Shown here piece after piece: positions 45,691 through 52,902 of a stretch of 64,000 bases of DNA. The first letter of the stretch is position 1. The number at the start of each line of letters is the position of its first letter. Location of the stretch: the NCBI GenBank assembly GCA_039930045.1, contig JBDSQB010000017.1, positions 124,001-188,000 of the forward strand. Reading direction: 5' to 3'. Made by a program: the position numbers and the translations under genes. The notes beneath the pieces are model-generated. The model had not been told where the DNA came from and did not search any database. It was given only the letters and a program-made list of their open reading frames with translations. This DNA comes from Chthoniobacterales bacterium. GTDB taxonomy: Bacteria > Verrucomicrobiota > Verrucomicrobiia > Chthoniobacterales > DASVRZ01.

Positions 45691-46353
45691 TTAGCGGTGG
45701 CAGCCCCCGCAGTTTTGCGGCGGGCGGATGGCCCATTCTTTCACGAGCTGGGTGCCGATTTCGTTTTGAGCTTTTTGCGGGTCCTTGCCTTCCGGTTTCC
45801 AGTCGAGGTTAAAGACTTGCTCCATCGGACGAATTTGTTTTTCGGGATTGCGATGGCAGTCGAGGCACCAGCTCATGCTCTGCGGCTGGTCGTGCTTGAC
45901 AACTTCCATTTGATTGATCTGGCCGTGGCAACTGACGCAACTGACGCCGCGATTGACGTGCACGGAGTGGTTAAAATACGCGTAGTCTGGCGCGTAATGG
46001 ATGCGCACCCAAGGCAGCGGCTGGCCGGTTTCCCAAGCAGTCCTCAGCGCGGCGAGTTTCGGGTTGTTTTTCTGGATCTGCGAGTGGCAGTTCATGCAGG
46101 TCTGCGCCGTGGGAATGTTGGAGTGCGCGGAGACTTCGACGTTGGAATGGCAGTAACGGCAATCCATCCCGAGCTGGTTGACGTGGATGTCGTGCTGGAA
46201 GGGCACCGGCTGGATCGGCTGATAACCGACGCGGGTGTATTTCGGGGTAAAGTAGTAGGCGACTCCGGCAGACACGGCTGCGCCAAGGACAGCTACGCAG
46301 ACGAGGACTTTGAGAGGTAGCTGATTCGACCAGCGTGGAAAAATATTGGCCAT
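45691..46353 (-). CDS. actA: alternative complex III pentaheme cytochrome ActA
   Basis: A 220-residue protein with one N-terminal membrane helix (about 12-32) and five CxxCH heme sites: CRYCH, CMNCH, CVSCH, CLDCH and the C-terminal CGGCH. This is the ActA hallmark. It heads the ten-gene minus-strand operon; the promoter must lie upstream of 46353 in the region that also carries a small plus-strand reading frame. Confidence 0.95.
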   Translation of the reverse strand: MANIFPRWSNQLPLKVLVCVAVLGAAVSAGVAYYFTPKYTRVGYQPIQPVPFQHDIHVNQLGMDCRYCHSNVEVSAHSNIPTAQTCMNCHSQIQKNNPKLAALRTAWETGQPLPWVRIHYAPDYAYFNHSVHVNRGVSCVSCHGQINQMEVVKHDQPQSMSWCLDCHRNPEKQIRPMEQVFNLDWKPEGKDPQKAQNEIGTQLVKEWAIRPPQNCGGCHR

Positions 46354-46363
46354 GACTTATTGA

Positions 46364-46516
46364 ATGGAGCCGCGGGACTCGACCGTGAAACACGCAAGCC
46401 CGACCGGGGAGCTGATGAAGGTTTGGCTGGTGGTTTTCACAATTGAGATGGTGTTTTTAGGCTGGCTCAGCAGAAGAATCAAGGAATCGCTTCAGTTGCC
46501 GCGCCAGAGATTATGA
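46364..46516 (+). CDS. possible 50-aa membrane peptide opposite the actA promoter
   Basis: A short frame (ATG 46364, TGA 46514-46516) encoding a peptide with one hydrophobic stretch (MKVWLVVFTIEMVFLGWL) flanked by basic residues (SRRIKES). It is divergent from actA, only 10 bases away. Small single-helix proteins often accompany respiratory operons, but there is no Shine-Dalgarno and no homology evidence, so it may be chance. Confidence 0.3.
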   Translation: MEPRDSTVKHASPTGELMKVWLVVFTIEMVFLGWLSRRIKESLQLPRQRL

Positions 46517-46687
46517 ATCCGCTTTTCATTATCAATAAAATTTCTTCCAAGATGGATTTTTCTTTTTTATTCCGGGCTCCTGCCGCCGGTCAATTTGAAA
46601 TACGGCCTCTTATTAAAGAATCTTATAGGCGGCAAATTTTTCGCCGGTAACTGGACTTCCATTCGATTCACGCCAAGGTTCCGCGCC
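46517..46687. other. AT-rich intergenic region between actA and the Mpv17-like gene
   Basis: Together with 46354-46516 this gives 334 bases without a firm gene. An AT-rich block at about 46518-46575 (several T runs and TTATCAATAAAATTTC) is the most likely place for divergent promoters for actA and the Mpv17-like gene. No operator was recognised. Confidence 0.5.
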
Positions 46688-47395
46688 ATGTCGTCCACGC
46701 CCGCTCCGATTCATCCGCTGCGAGCAGGATGGGAGGCGGCGCGAGCCACTTTTCTGCCCGGCCTGGTGGTGCAAAGCGTCATGATTTGTGTCGTGCTCGT
46801 CTATTATTTCGTGCCGACGGCGCGGCCTGTCTTTGATCAAATTGGGCTCTGGAAACTGCACGGAGGGCTGCTGTTCTCCTCCGTTTCGGCGATGATCGCG
46901 GGCGGCGTGCTGCCGGAGGTTTTGCGGGTGGTGTTCTTCCAAAAAGGCCGCGTGCTGCGCCGAAACTGGGCGAATCTCGCCTTCGCTGTTCCTTATTGGG
47001 GCGTTCAAGGTATCTGGGTCGATCTGCTTTATCGCGGCCAGGCCGATTGGTTTGGCAACGACGCCCATCCGCTCACGCTCTTGAAAAAAGTCTGCGTCGA
47101 TCAATTTCTCTACAATCCCCTGCTCGCCGCACCCTTCGGCGTCACGCTCTACGAATGGAAACATCGCGGTTACCGCTGGTCGCGGGAATTTCTTACATGG
47201 CACTGGTATCGTACCCGTATCTTTCCGGGTTTGATCGCGACCTGGAGCGTGTGGATTCCTGTTGTCAGCATCGTTTATTGCCTGCCGCAGATTCTGCAAA
47301 TCCCGATCTTCTGTCTGGCGCTGACGTTTTGGGTAACGATGTTTACCTGGATGACAGAAATCCTCGCGCCGAATGCGATGGAACTCCGCTCTTAA
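46688..47395 (+). CDS. Mpv17/PMP22-like membrane protein
   Basis: A 235-residue protein with four to five hydrophobic segments. Order and motifs resemble Mpv17/PMP22: an early polar segment with HPLRAGWEAARATFLPGLV, then KVCVDQFLYNPLLAAPFGVTLYEW (Mpv17 D-Q-x5-P), REFLTWHWYRTRIFPGL and WIPVVSIVYCLPQILQIP (W-x-P-x-Q-xx-N/P-F-like). The family is best known from eukaryotic organelles, where it forms small-molecule channels; bacterial members exist but are unstudied. ATG at 46688 is chosen over an upstream TTG frame. Confidence 0.68.
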   Translation: MSSTPAPIHPLRAGWEAARATFLPGLVVQSVMICVVLVYYFVPTARPVFDQIGLWKLHGGLLFSSVSAMIAGGVLPEVLRVVFFQKGRVLRRNWANLAFAVPYWGVQGIWVDLLYRGQADWFGNDAHPLTLLKKVCVDQFLYNPLLAAPFGVTLYEWKHRGYRWSREFLTWHWYRTRIFPGLIATWSVWIPVVSIVYCLPQILQIPIFCLALTFWVTMFTWMTEILAPNAMELRS

Positions 47396-47434
47396 AAAAG
47401 GTGGCGGCCACCCGGATCGCTCCGAATGGCCGCC
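47396..47434 (-). terminator. intrinsic terminator of rnpB
   Basis: An 8-bp stem (GGCGGCCA / TGGCCGCC at 47403-47410 and 47427-47434) is followed on the minus strand by ACC and six T residues. This is placed right after the rnpB 3' end. On the plus strand the same stem lies just after the Mpv17-like stop and is followed by GTTTTG, so it may also act there weakly. Confidence 0.75.
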
Positions 47435-47439
47435 GTTTT

Positions 47440-47845
47440 GTCCGACGATAAGCCGAATTTTGTCCAACTCCGGTTGCCCGCAGTCGTGACGATCATTTAT
47501 CTCAGCGGAACGAATCCCGCCGCTGAATCTTGCGATTCGAATGCGACTATTACCCGGAGATCCCGCCTTGCGGCGGATGGGCAGGCGGCCCGGTCTCCTG
47601 TTTTGTCTTGCACCGTCCGGGGTTTATCATGCGGCGCATTTTGCAACGCGCCCGGTGGGCTCTTACCCCGCCTTTTCACCCTGACCCCGACGACTGCTCG
47701 CTGGGGCGGTTTGTTTTCTGTGACACTTTCCGTCGAATCCAGCTTTCGCTGAAAACTCCCGCGCACTTTACGCGGCAGACTGCCTTGTGGTGTTCGGACT
47801 TTCCTCCAGCCCCGCTTGCGCGGAACCAGCGATCGTCTGTCGGAC
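47440..47845 (-). ncRNA. rnpB: RNase P RNA, bacterial type A
   Basis: About 406 nt on the minus strand carry the conserved elements in order: GGAGGAAAGTCCGAACACC near the 5' end (plus 47790-47815), ACAGAAAACAAACCGCC, GGTAAGAGCCCACCGG, CCCCGGACGGTGCAAGAC and TTCGGCTTATCG near the 3' end. The ends are set by the P1 helix, GTCCGAC (5') pairing with GTCGGAC (3'). RNase P RNA is the catalytic component that matures tRNA 5' ends. The 5' end lies only 4 bases from the DUF456 stop codon, and a terminator follows. Confidence 0.95.
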
Positions 47846-47849
47846 GGCG

Positions 47850-48344
47850 TTACTTTATCAGAAAAACCGCCGTTGCAAACACCGCCACCATTAACAAGGC
47901 GACCGTAAACTTGATCACCGCCCCCGCGACGCCGCCGAGGAATGTGCCCCAAGTCGATTTGCCAGCGGGCAGCAGCCCTTTGCCTCCGAGCAATTCCCCC
48001 GCGAGCACGCCGATCAGCGGACCCGCGATCATTCCGATCAGACCGAAAAACAGCCCGACGATCGTGCCGAAGATTCCACCCAGCGCGCCCCATCTCGTGG
48101 CTCCGAAATATTTCGCTCCCGCCGCGCCGCTCAGGAAATCCACCGCGAGTCCGACCAAGACCAACGCCGCTAAAATCGTGATCACGATCCAACTCACCCC
48201 GCGTTCGTGAAAGGCCAGCCGATGCACCACCGCGCCCGCCAAGATTAGCACGTGACCCGGAATCAGCGGCAGCAGCGTTCCTGCGACGCCGGCGAGCATC
48301 AGCAGGACGATCACGAGCCAGATCATGGGTTCCATCGGGTTCAA
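47850..48344 (-). CDS. DUF456 family membrane protein
   Basis: A 164-residue, highly hydrophobic protein with about four membrane segments and Gly-rich motifs: TLLPLIPGHVLILAGA at the N-terminus, and GGIFGTIVGLFFGLIGMIAGPLIGVLAGELLGG in the middle, typical of DUF456. Function unknown. rnpB follows 4 nt downstream on the same strand, so the rnpB promoter must lie inside this coding sequence, or rnpB is processed from a shared transcript. Confidence 0.85.
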   Translation of the reverse strand: MNPMEPMIWLVIVLLMLAGVAGTLLPLIPGHVLILAGAVVHRLAFHERGVSWIVITILAALVLVGLAVDFLSGAAGAKYFGATRWGALGGIFGTIVGLFFGLIGMIAGPLIGVLAGELLGGKGLLPAGKSTWGTFLGGVAGAVIKFTVALLMVAVFATAVFLIK

Positions 48345-48433
48345 ACTCCGATCTTTTTCCTGGCACGCAACGAAACGTTTTGCTTCTTCTGCGTGGCGAA
48401 TCAGCTAGCCTCGTCCCGTCGTCCCTCCCGAAA

Positions 48434-49270
48434 ATGAACCACCTCTGGCCCGTCTGCTGGCAGGAATGCCGCCGCCTGGCTGCGCGCTTCTCCTGGCGCT
48501 CGCAGCTTTGGCTCCTGCGTCGCCGGCTCTGTGTGGCGGAACGTCAACTCGGCGAACTCGGCTGGCAGCAAGCCGACTTTGATCCCAATGACCGCGGTGC
48601 GCGCGAATTGCAGGCTCAGGAGCAGGAACAGGCCCGGCTGGTTTTCGACATCGCCGAACTCAAGGAACAAATCGCCGAGCTAAAATCCGTCTCCCGCACC
48701 CGCCTCAGCGAGCTTCATCAGCAAATCGAAACCTGCGAAACCGACGCCGCTGCTCGTGAAGCTCACGCCCTGCGCCTCGCTCAAGTGCTCGAGGCCGAGC
48801 GCGCTCGCAAAGCCGCCCTTTACCTCATCGAGAGCGACGAAAAAGCCCTCGCTGCCGACGAGGCCGCCCTGCGCGATACCCGCGCCCGGCTGCAGAGCTT
48901 GCAGGAAATCCTCGCTCGCGACGAAGCCCACATTCGGACCGAACTCGACCTCCTCCAGACCAATCTGCGCACGCTCGAAGCCCAGCTCCGCGAGCTTCTC
49001 GAAAAGAAAACCATCCATTTCGGACACATCGGCCAGGAACTCGCCGACGTCGGCATCGCCCCGCTCAATCAGCCGGGAGTCCTCACCCAAGTCCTCGCGC
49101 TTCGCGAAAAAATCACCGACCTTGACTTCCAGCTCACCTATTCCCTCAGTCACCCGCCGACCCTCCGCATTCACCTCGCCGCACTCGCCCTCTTCACCTG
49201 CCTCCTGGTCGCCGCTCTCTTCGTCCTCCTCAGCGCCATCGCACTCGCTTGGAAAATGTGGCACCGGTAA
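48434..49270 (+). CDS. coiled-coil protein with C-terminal membrane anchor
   Basis: A 278-residue protein. An N-terminal basic segment (ARFSWRSQLWLLRRRL) is followed by a long Ala/Glu/Leu-rich coiled coil (about 35-215) and one C-terminal membrane helix (about 248-272; LALFTCLLVAALFVLLSAIALAW). It would be a tail-anchored or structural membrane protein. It lies 45 nt before transaldolase. No family recognised. Confidence 0.68.
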   Translation: MNHLWPVCWQECRRLAARFSWRSQLWLLRRRLCVAERQLGELGWQQADFDPNDRGARELQAQEQEQARLVFDIAELKEQIAELKSVSRTRLSELHQQIETCETDAAAREAHALRLAQVLEAERARKAALYLIESDEKALAADEAALRDTRARLQSLQEILARDEAHIRTELDLLQTNLRTLEAQLRELLEKKTIHFGHIGQELADVGIAPLNQPGVLTQVLALREKITDLDFQLTYSLSHPPTLRIHLAALALFTCLLVAALFVLLSAIALAWKMWHR

Positions 49271-49315
49271 AATTCCCTTTCCAGCCCCGTCATCCCACAT
49301 TAGTAAAGACCTCCC

Positions 49316-50269
49316 ATGAGCACAGCCACCGACCAACTTTCCGCCCTCAAAAACTTCACCACCGTCGTCGCCGACACAGGCGACTTCGAGTCCATTCGCG
49401 AATTTACCCCGCAGGACGCCACCACCAACCCCAGCCTCATCCTCGCCGCCGTTAGCAAACCCGCCTACGACCACCTCCTGCAAAAGGTCCTCAAAGACCT
49501 CGAAGCCCAGCACGCCTCCGTCGAAACCATCACCGACCACATCCTCGTCGCCTTCGGCTTGGAAATTTTGAAGATCGTCCCCGGCCGCGTCAGCACCGAG
49601 ACCGACGCCCGCCTTTCCTTCGACACCGAGGGCACCGTGAAAAAAGGCCGCGAACTCATTGCCCTCTACGAAAAAGCCGGCATCTCGAAAGATCGCATCC
49701 TCATCAAGATCGCCTCCACCTGGGAAGGCATCAAAGCCGCCGAAATCCTCGAACGCGACGGCATCCATTGCAACCTCACCCTCCTCTTTTCCCTCACCCA
49801 GGCCGTCGCCTGCGCCGACGCCAAAGTGCAGCTCATCTCCCCCTTCGTCGGCCGCATCTACGACTGGTTTAAGGCCTCCGAAAAACGCGACTACACCGGC
49901 GCCGAAGATCCCGGCGTGCAAAGCGTCACCACCATCTACAACTACTACAAAAAATACGGCCACAAGACCGAAGTCATGGGCGCCAGCTTCCGCAACAAAA
50001 GTCAAATTGTCGAACTCGCCGGCTGCGACCTCCTCACCATCAGCCCCAGCCTGCTCGCCGAACTCAAAGCCAGCACCGATCCGCTCACCGAGAAACTCAA
50101 CGAGTCCAACGCCAGGAGCCTCGACATCCCCGAAATCAAACTCGACGAGAAATCATTCCGCTTGCAGTTGAACGACGACGCCATGGCCACCGAAAAAACC
50201 GCCCAAGGCATCCGCGCCTTCTGCGCCGACATCGTGAAGCTGGAAAAACTCATCCAGGCCCGGCTTTAA
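49316..50269 (+). CDS. tal: transaldolase
   Basis: A 317-residue class I transaldolase of the TalB type, moving a dihydroxyacetone unit between sugar phosphates in the pentose phosphate pathway. Motifs are the N-terminal [12 protein letters not shown], the Schiff-base Lys in [15 protein letters not shown], and [17 protein letters not shown], followed by [10 protein letters not shown]. Full length for the family. The upstream sequence lacks a purine-rich Shine-Dalgarno. Confidence 0.95.
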   Translation: MSTATDQLSALKNFTTVVADTGDFESIREFTPQDATTNPSLILAAVSKPAYDHLLQKVLKDLEAQHASVETITDHILVAFGLEILKIVPGRVSTETDARLSFDTEGTVKKGRELIALYEKAGISKDRILIKIASTWEGIKAAEILERDGIHCNLTLLFSLTQAVACADAKVQLISPFVGRIYDWFKASEKRDYTGAEDPGVQSVTTIYNYYKKYGHKTEVMGASFRNKSQIVELAGCDLLTISPSLLAELKASTDPLTEKLNESNARSLDIPEIKLDEKSFRLQLNDDAMATEKTAQGIRAFCADIVKLEKLIQARL

Positions 50270-50321
50270 GCGGCTGGTGTCCTTCTGGGACGTCGATGTG
50301 TAGCATCTCTGCTGGTTTATC

Positions 50322-50909
50322 GTGAGTCGTCCTGCCCTGAAGAAACAATGTCCTGAGTGTCAGCGGATGGTTCCAGTCGCTTTTCTTTTCTGCGACTGCG
50401 GATATGATTTTTCCCAAGCACCAAAACGCCCTGCCATAACGAGGCAAAGTGTTGGTTTTGGATGGGTGGCGCTTGTGTGTGGCGTGCTCCTTTTCGCTTC
50501 CATCGTCGTAAACCAATACGCTCCGTATTTCAGAGAGCCACGTGCGGTCACAATTGTAGTCGTGGATGAGAACAAACAGCCAGTTTGTCACGCAGTCGTT
50601 GCATATCAGGAGTTCGAGGTAGTTCCCATAATCACCTTAGTTCCCTTTGGCCCTTTCAGTACTATCCTTAAGGATCACACCGTCACGACTGACGACAATG
50701 GCAAAGCCGCTTTCACGATCCGATTTGCCACCAATGTTGCCCGCTCAGTCAGCCTCGCAGGAACTCCGCTAAAGGTAGTTTATTCGGAGACAACTGACTC
50801 TTATGACAATCAAACCAGGCGTTCGTATCTTGGGCAGCTACCGCAATGGGACGTGGGAGAAGGTTCTGAGGGACGTCATTGGCACAGCACTATCGTGGTG
50901 CACCAATGA
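50322..50909 (+). CDS. zinc-ribbon membrane protein with extracytoplasmic beta domain
   Basis: A 195-residue protein with a GTG start. Cys10, Cys13, Cys24 and Cys26 (CPEC...CDCG) form a short zinc-ribbon-like motif. A membrane helix follows (about 46-66), then a beta-rich region (VTIVVVDENKQPVCHAVV, TTDDNGKAAFTIRFA) like a carboxypeptidase-regulatory or Ig-like domain. GC content and codon use look lower than in the neighbouring tal gene, which suggests an accessory gene. No specific function is proposed. Confidence 0.6.
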   Translation: MSRPALKKQCPECQRMVPVAFLFCDCGYDFSQAPKRPAITRQSVGFGWVALVCGVLLFASIVVNQYAPYFREPRAVTIVVVDENKQPVCHAVVAYQEFEVVPIITLVPFGPFSTILKDHTVTTDDNGKAAFTIRFATNVARSVSLAGTPLKVVYSETTDSYDNQTRRSYLGQLPQWDVGEGSEGRHWHSTIVVHQ

Positions 50910-50917
50910 TGGCCCCT

Positions 50918-50942
50918 CGTTCCCAAATTCCATTTGGGAACG
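50918..50942. repeat. REP-like palindrome
   Basis: CGTTCCCAAAT - TCC - ATTTGGGAACG is an 11-bp perfect stem with a 3-nt loop, continuing into GCACTTGTCCCCGCAAC. I recall very similar GTTCCCAA...TTGGGAAC palindromes dispersed in intergenic regions of planctomycetes, verrucomicrobia and cyanobacteria. Only one copy is seen here, between the zinc-ribbon gene and the convergent 249-aa gene, where it could also act as a terminator. Confidence 0.6.
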
Positions 50943-50969
50943 CACTTGTCCCCGCAACTCTGTTGCCTC

Positions 50970-51719
50970 TTACGGCACCACCACGGGCGGCGTCACCACC
51001 GGAGTTGCAGCCGTATCGAAGAGATAGACCACGCCCCAGCGTTGGCATTTGGTTCTCCGGGAGCCATCGGATGGGTCTTTGCGGTAGAAGAATTCGATTG
51101 TGTCACAGAGGTCCACGGCCAATTCCTGCGCTTCGGGGTAGAGTTCACTCACGTTTTCGCGCTCCTGGTCGGTCTTCAGAGTGGCGGTTTGCGAGGCGCT
51201 GGCGGCGGCTTTGTAGGCGGTCAAAACTGAGCCGACTTCGGCTGCACTGGGCAGCGCCATCGCTTGGTAACTCGCCCCTTCGGCAGTCGCGCGCGCCGTT
51301 TCTCCATCGACGATCTTTTGCGCGGCCTCGGCCACGGCCACGTAGGTCGTGAGGTCGGGCAACGTGGTCGCGGTGATGTCGCGCCCATAGAACGTCCGCG
51401 CGCCGACGGCGAAATCGCCCCGCACGATGCCGAGGTCGAGCACTTGATGGAAGTGCGAGACGAAAAGCGTGAGGCGGGCCACTTTCACCGCGAGGTCGCT
51501 GCTGAGCGGAGCTTGGGCGGCGAGCGCGAGATCGACTTCGCTGGCTTCCTTCTTAAACCGGCTGAAAAGCGAGGTCGGCACGGTGAGATCGAGCTGGGCA
51601 AATTGCTCGGCAGTAATGGCGCGTTCGCTGGCGACGGGCGTCAGCAGATACGTGTCGTGGGCGGTCTGGAAGGTGCGGAGGACGGCAGGGGTGCTATTGG
51701 GCAGGCGACGATTGGGCAT
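50970..51719 (-). CDS. hypothetical helical protein with Pro/Val-rich tail
   Basis: A 249-residue soluble, largely alpha-helical protein. The N-terminal domain (FQTAHDTYLLTPVASERAITAEQFAQLD) and TFYGRDITATTLPDLTTYVAVAEAAQKIVDGE are the most regular parts. Near the C-terminus FFYRKDPSDGSRRTKCQRWGVVY is followed by a short Val/Pro/Thr tail (TPVVTPPVVVP). Proteins of this general type occur in Verrucomicrobia and Bacteroidetes; I know no function. Its start is 139 nt from a tandem-repeat region. Confidence 0.65.
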   Translation of the reverse strand: MPNRRLPNSTPAVLRTFQTAHDTYLLTPVASERAITAEQFAQLDLTVPTSLFSRFKKEASEVDLALAAQAPLSSDLAVKVARLTLFVSHFHQVLDLGIVRGDFAVGARTFYGRDITATTLPDLTTYVAVAEAAQKIVDGETARATAEGASYQAMALPSAAEVGSVLTAYKAAASASQTATLKTDQERENVSELYPEAQELAVDLCDTIEFFYRKDPSDGSRRTKCQRWGVVYLFDTAATPVVTPPVVVP

Positions 51720-52270
51720 GGTGTTTTTTGAGTTGGGTTAGGTTGAAATGACGAAATGGTTGTTTTGGGCGAAATGCAGCGGTTTGGACAAAGAATGGGC
51801 GAAAAAGTCCGCAGTCTGGACACGTTTCCTCCCACAAATGCAAGACCCGGCCACAGGAATGGCATTTTCCGTTTTGAAATGGGCCATCTGGCAGACAGGA
51901 ACGGTGCTTGCAGGATGGAAAGAGGCCATCTGCTCCAGCCGAACGGTGCTGGCAGGATGGAAATGCGCCGTCTGGCCGACCGGAACGGTGCTGGTGGGAT
52001 GGAAAGAGGTCATCTGGCCGGCGAGAAAGCCCCCGGTAAACTGAAAACCAGCGGAGTTGCATCCGATTCTGCCACTGGTGGCAGGGATGCCGGGGGCCGC
52101 CTTTACCGAACGGGACGTTTTGCACGAAAGCCATGGGCAGCCATGGCGCGCACGCTATCAGGCCCGACACTGGGGGGCGATGATTATTTGTCTGTTGAGG
52201 AAATAATTCGGCCAACAGCAGGCCACCGCCGCGATGGACGACTCCATCCAAGCCGATCCCGAACGCGTGC
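51720..52270. other. 551-bp region with tandem repeats and no firm gene
   Basis: Three frames stay open here because the repeat unit is a multiple of three, but none has codon bias, family similarity or a ribosome-binding site. The minus-strand frame near 51760-51850 encodes two CxxC pairs (CHSCG ... CPDCG) that resemble a zinc ribbon, and a minus-strand frame starting at 52013 encodes repeated FHPASTVP-like units. A short inverted repeat (TGCCAC-TG-GTGGCA) occurs near 52071. Confidence 0.5.
51858..52025. repeat. four tandem copies of a 42-bp repeat
   Basis: Copies begin at 51858, 51900, 51942 and 51984. The last three share AACGGTGCT, then (T/G)G, then GGATGGAAA and CATCTG or CGTCTG; the first is more divergent (AATGGCATTTTCCG). 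The period is exactly 42 bp (14 codons). The region lies upstream of the 249-aa gene on the minus strand. Confidence 0.88.
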
Positions 52271-52861
52271 CTACGGGAGTTCCCTTAAATAGGCGAGAAC
52301 TTGCTCCAGGGCGCGGGCGCGGTGGCTGAGCTGGTTTTTCGTGGCAGCGGGGAGTTCGGCGAAGGTCTGGTCAAATCCCTCGGGGACAAAGAGCGAATCG
52401 TAGCCGAAGCCGTGGCCGCCGCGTTCTTGGTGGATGATTTGGCCTTCGACCGCGCCGGAAAAACTCCCCAGCACCGCGTCGCCACGGGCCAGGACCATCA
52501 CGCAGCGGAAACGCGCCGAGCGCACTGCAACTCCGCTCATTTTTTCCAGAAGCAGCGTCCGGTTTTGCGCGTCGGTCGCCTTTTCCCCGGCGAAACGGGC
52601 TGAGAAAACTCCGGGCGCGCCCTCCAGCGCATCCACTTCCAGCCCGGAGTCGTCGGAAAGCACTAGCCCGTCGTAGATCGCGGAAATGCCGAGCGCCTTC
52701 AACGTGGCATTGTCCAAAAAAGTGAGCCCAGTTTCAGCGATATCGGGCCAGTCGGCGCGGGAGTTGAGATCCTCCACCACGAAGCCGCTGCCGAGCATCT
52801 GGCGGATTTCGTCCGTCTTGTGGGCGTTGCGGGTGGCGATTAAAAGGGGTTGCGCAGGCAT
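52271..52861 (-). CDS. rdgB: RdgB/HAM1 family dITP/XTP pyrophosphatase
   Basis: A 196-residue nucleotide-pool sanitising enzyme that hydrolyses dITP, ITP and XTP to the monophosphates. Motifs are the N-terminal [39 protein letters not shown] (metal-binding acidic residues), and the C-terminal [14 protein letters not shown] followed by [13 protein letters not shown]. Full length. Divergent from leuS, with 41 nt between starts. Confidence 0.95.
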   Translation of the reverse strand: MPAQPLLIATRNAHKTDEIRQMLGSGFVVEDLNSRADWPDIAETGLTFLDNATLKALGISAIYDGLVLSDDSGLEVDALEGAPGVFSARFAGEKATDAQNRTLLLEKMSGVAVRSARFRCVMVLARGDAVLGSFSGAVEGQIIHQERGGHGFGYDSLFVPEGFDQTFAELPAATKNQLSHRARALEQVLAYLRELP

Positions 52862-52902
52862 GGCGGCACTTCTTTACTGAACCCCCGTCCATTTTACCAG
52901 CC

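Noticed and set aside
47497-48366. 289-aa minus-strand frame across rnpB and DUF456
   Set aside because: Most of it is RNase P RNA with recognisable conserved blocks; the DUF456 gene is in another frame.
48680-50005. 441-aa Gly/Glu-rich minus-strand frame
   Set aside because: Antisense to the coiled-coil and transaldolase genes; composition mirrors their codon use.
52027-52270. Open frames between the tandem repeat and rdgB
   Set aside because: No start signal, codon bias or family similarity in any frame.
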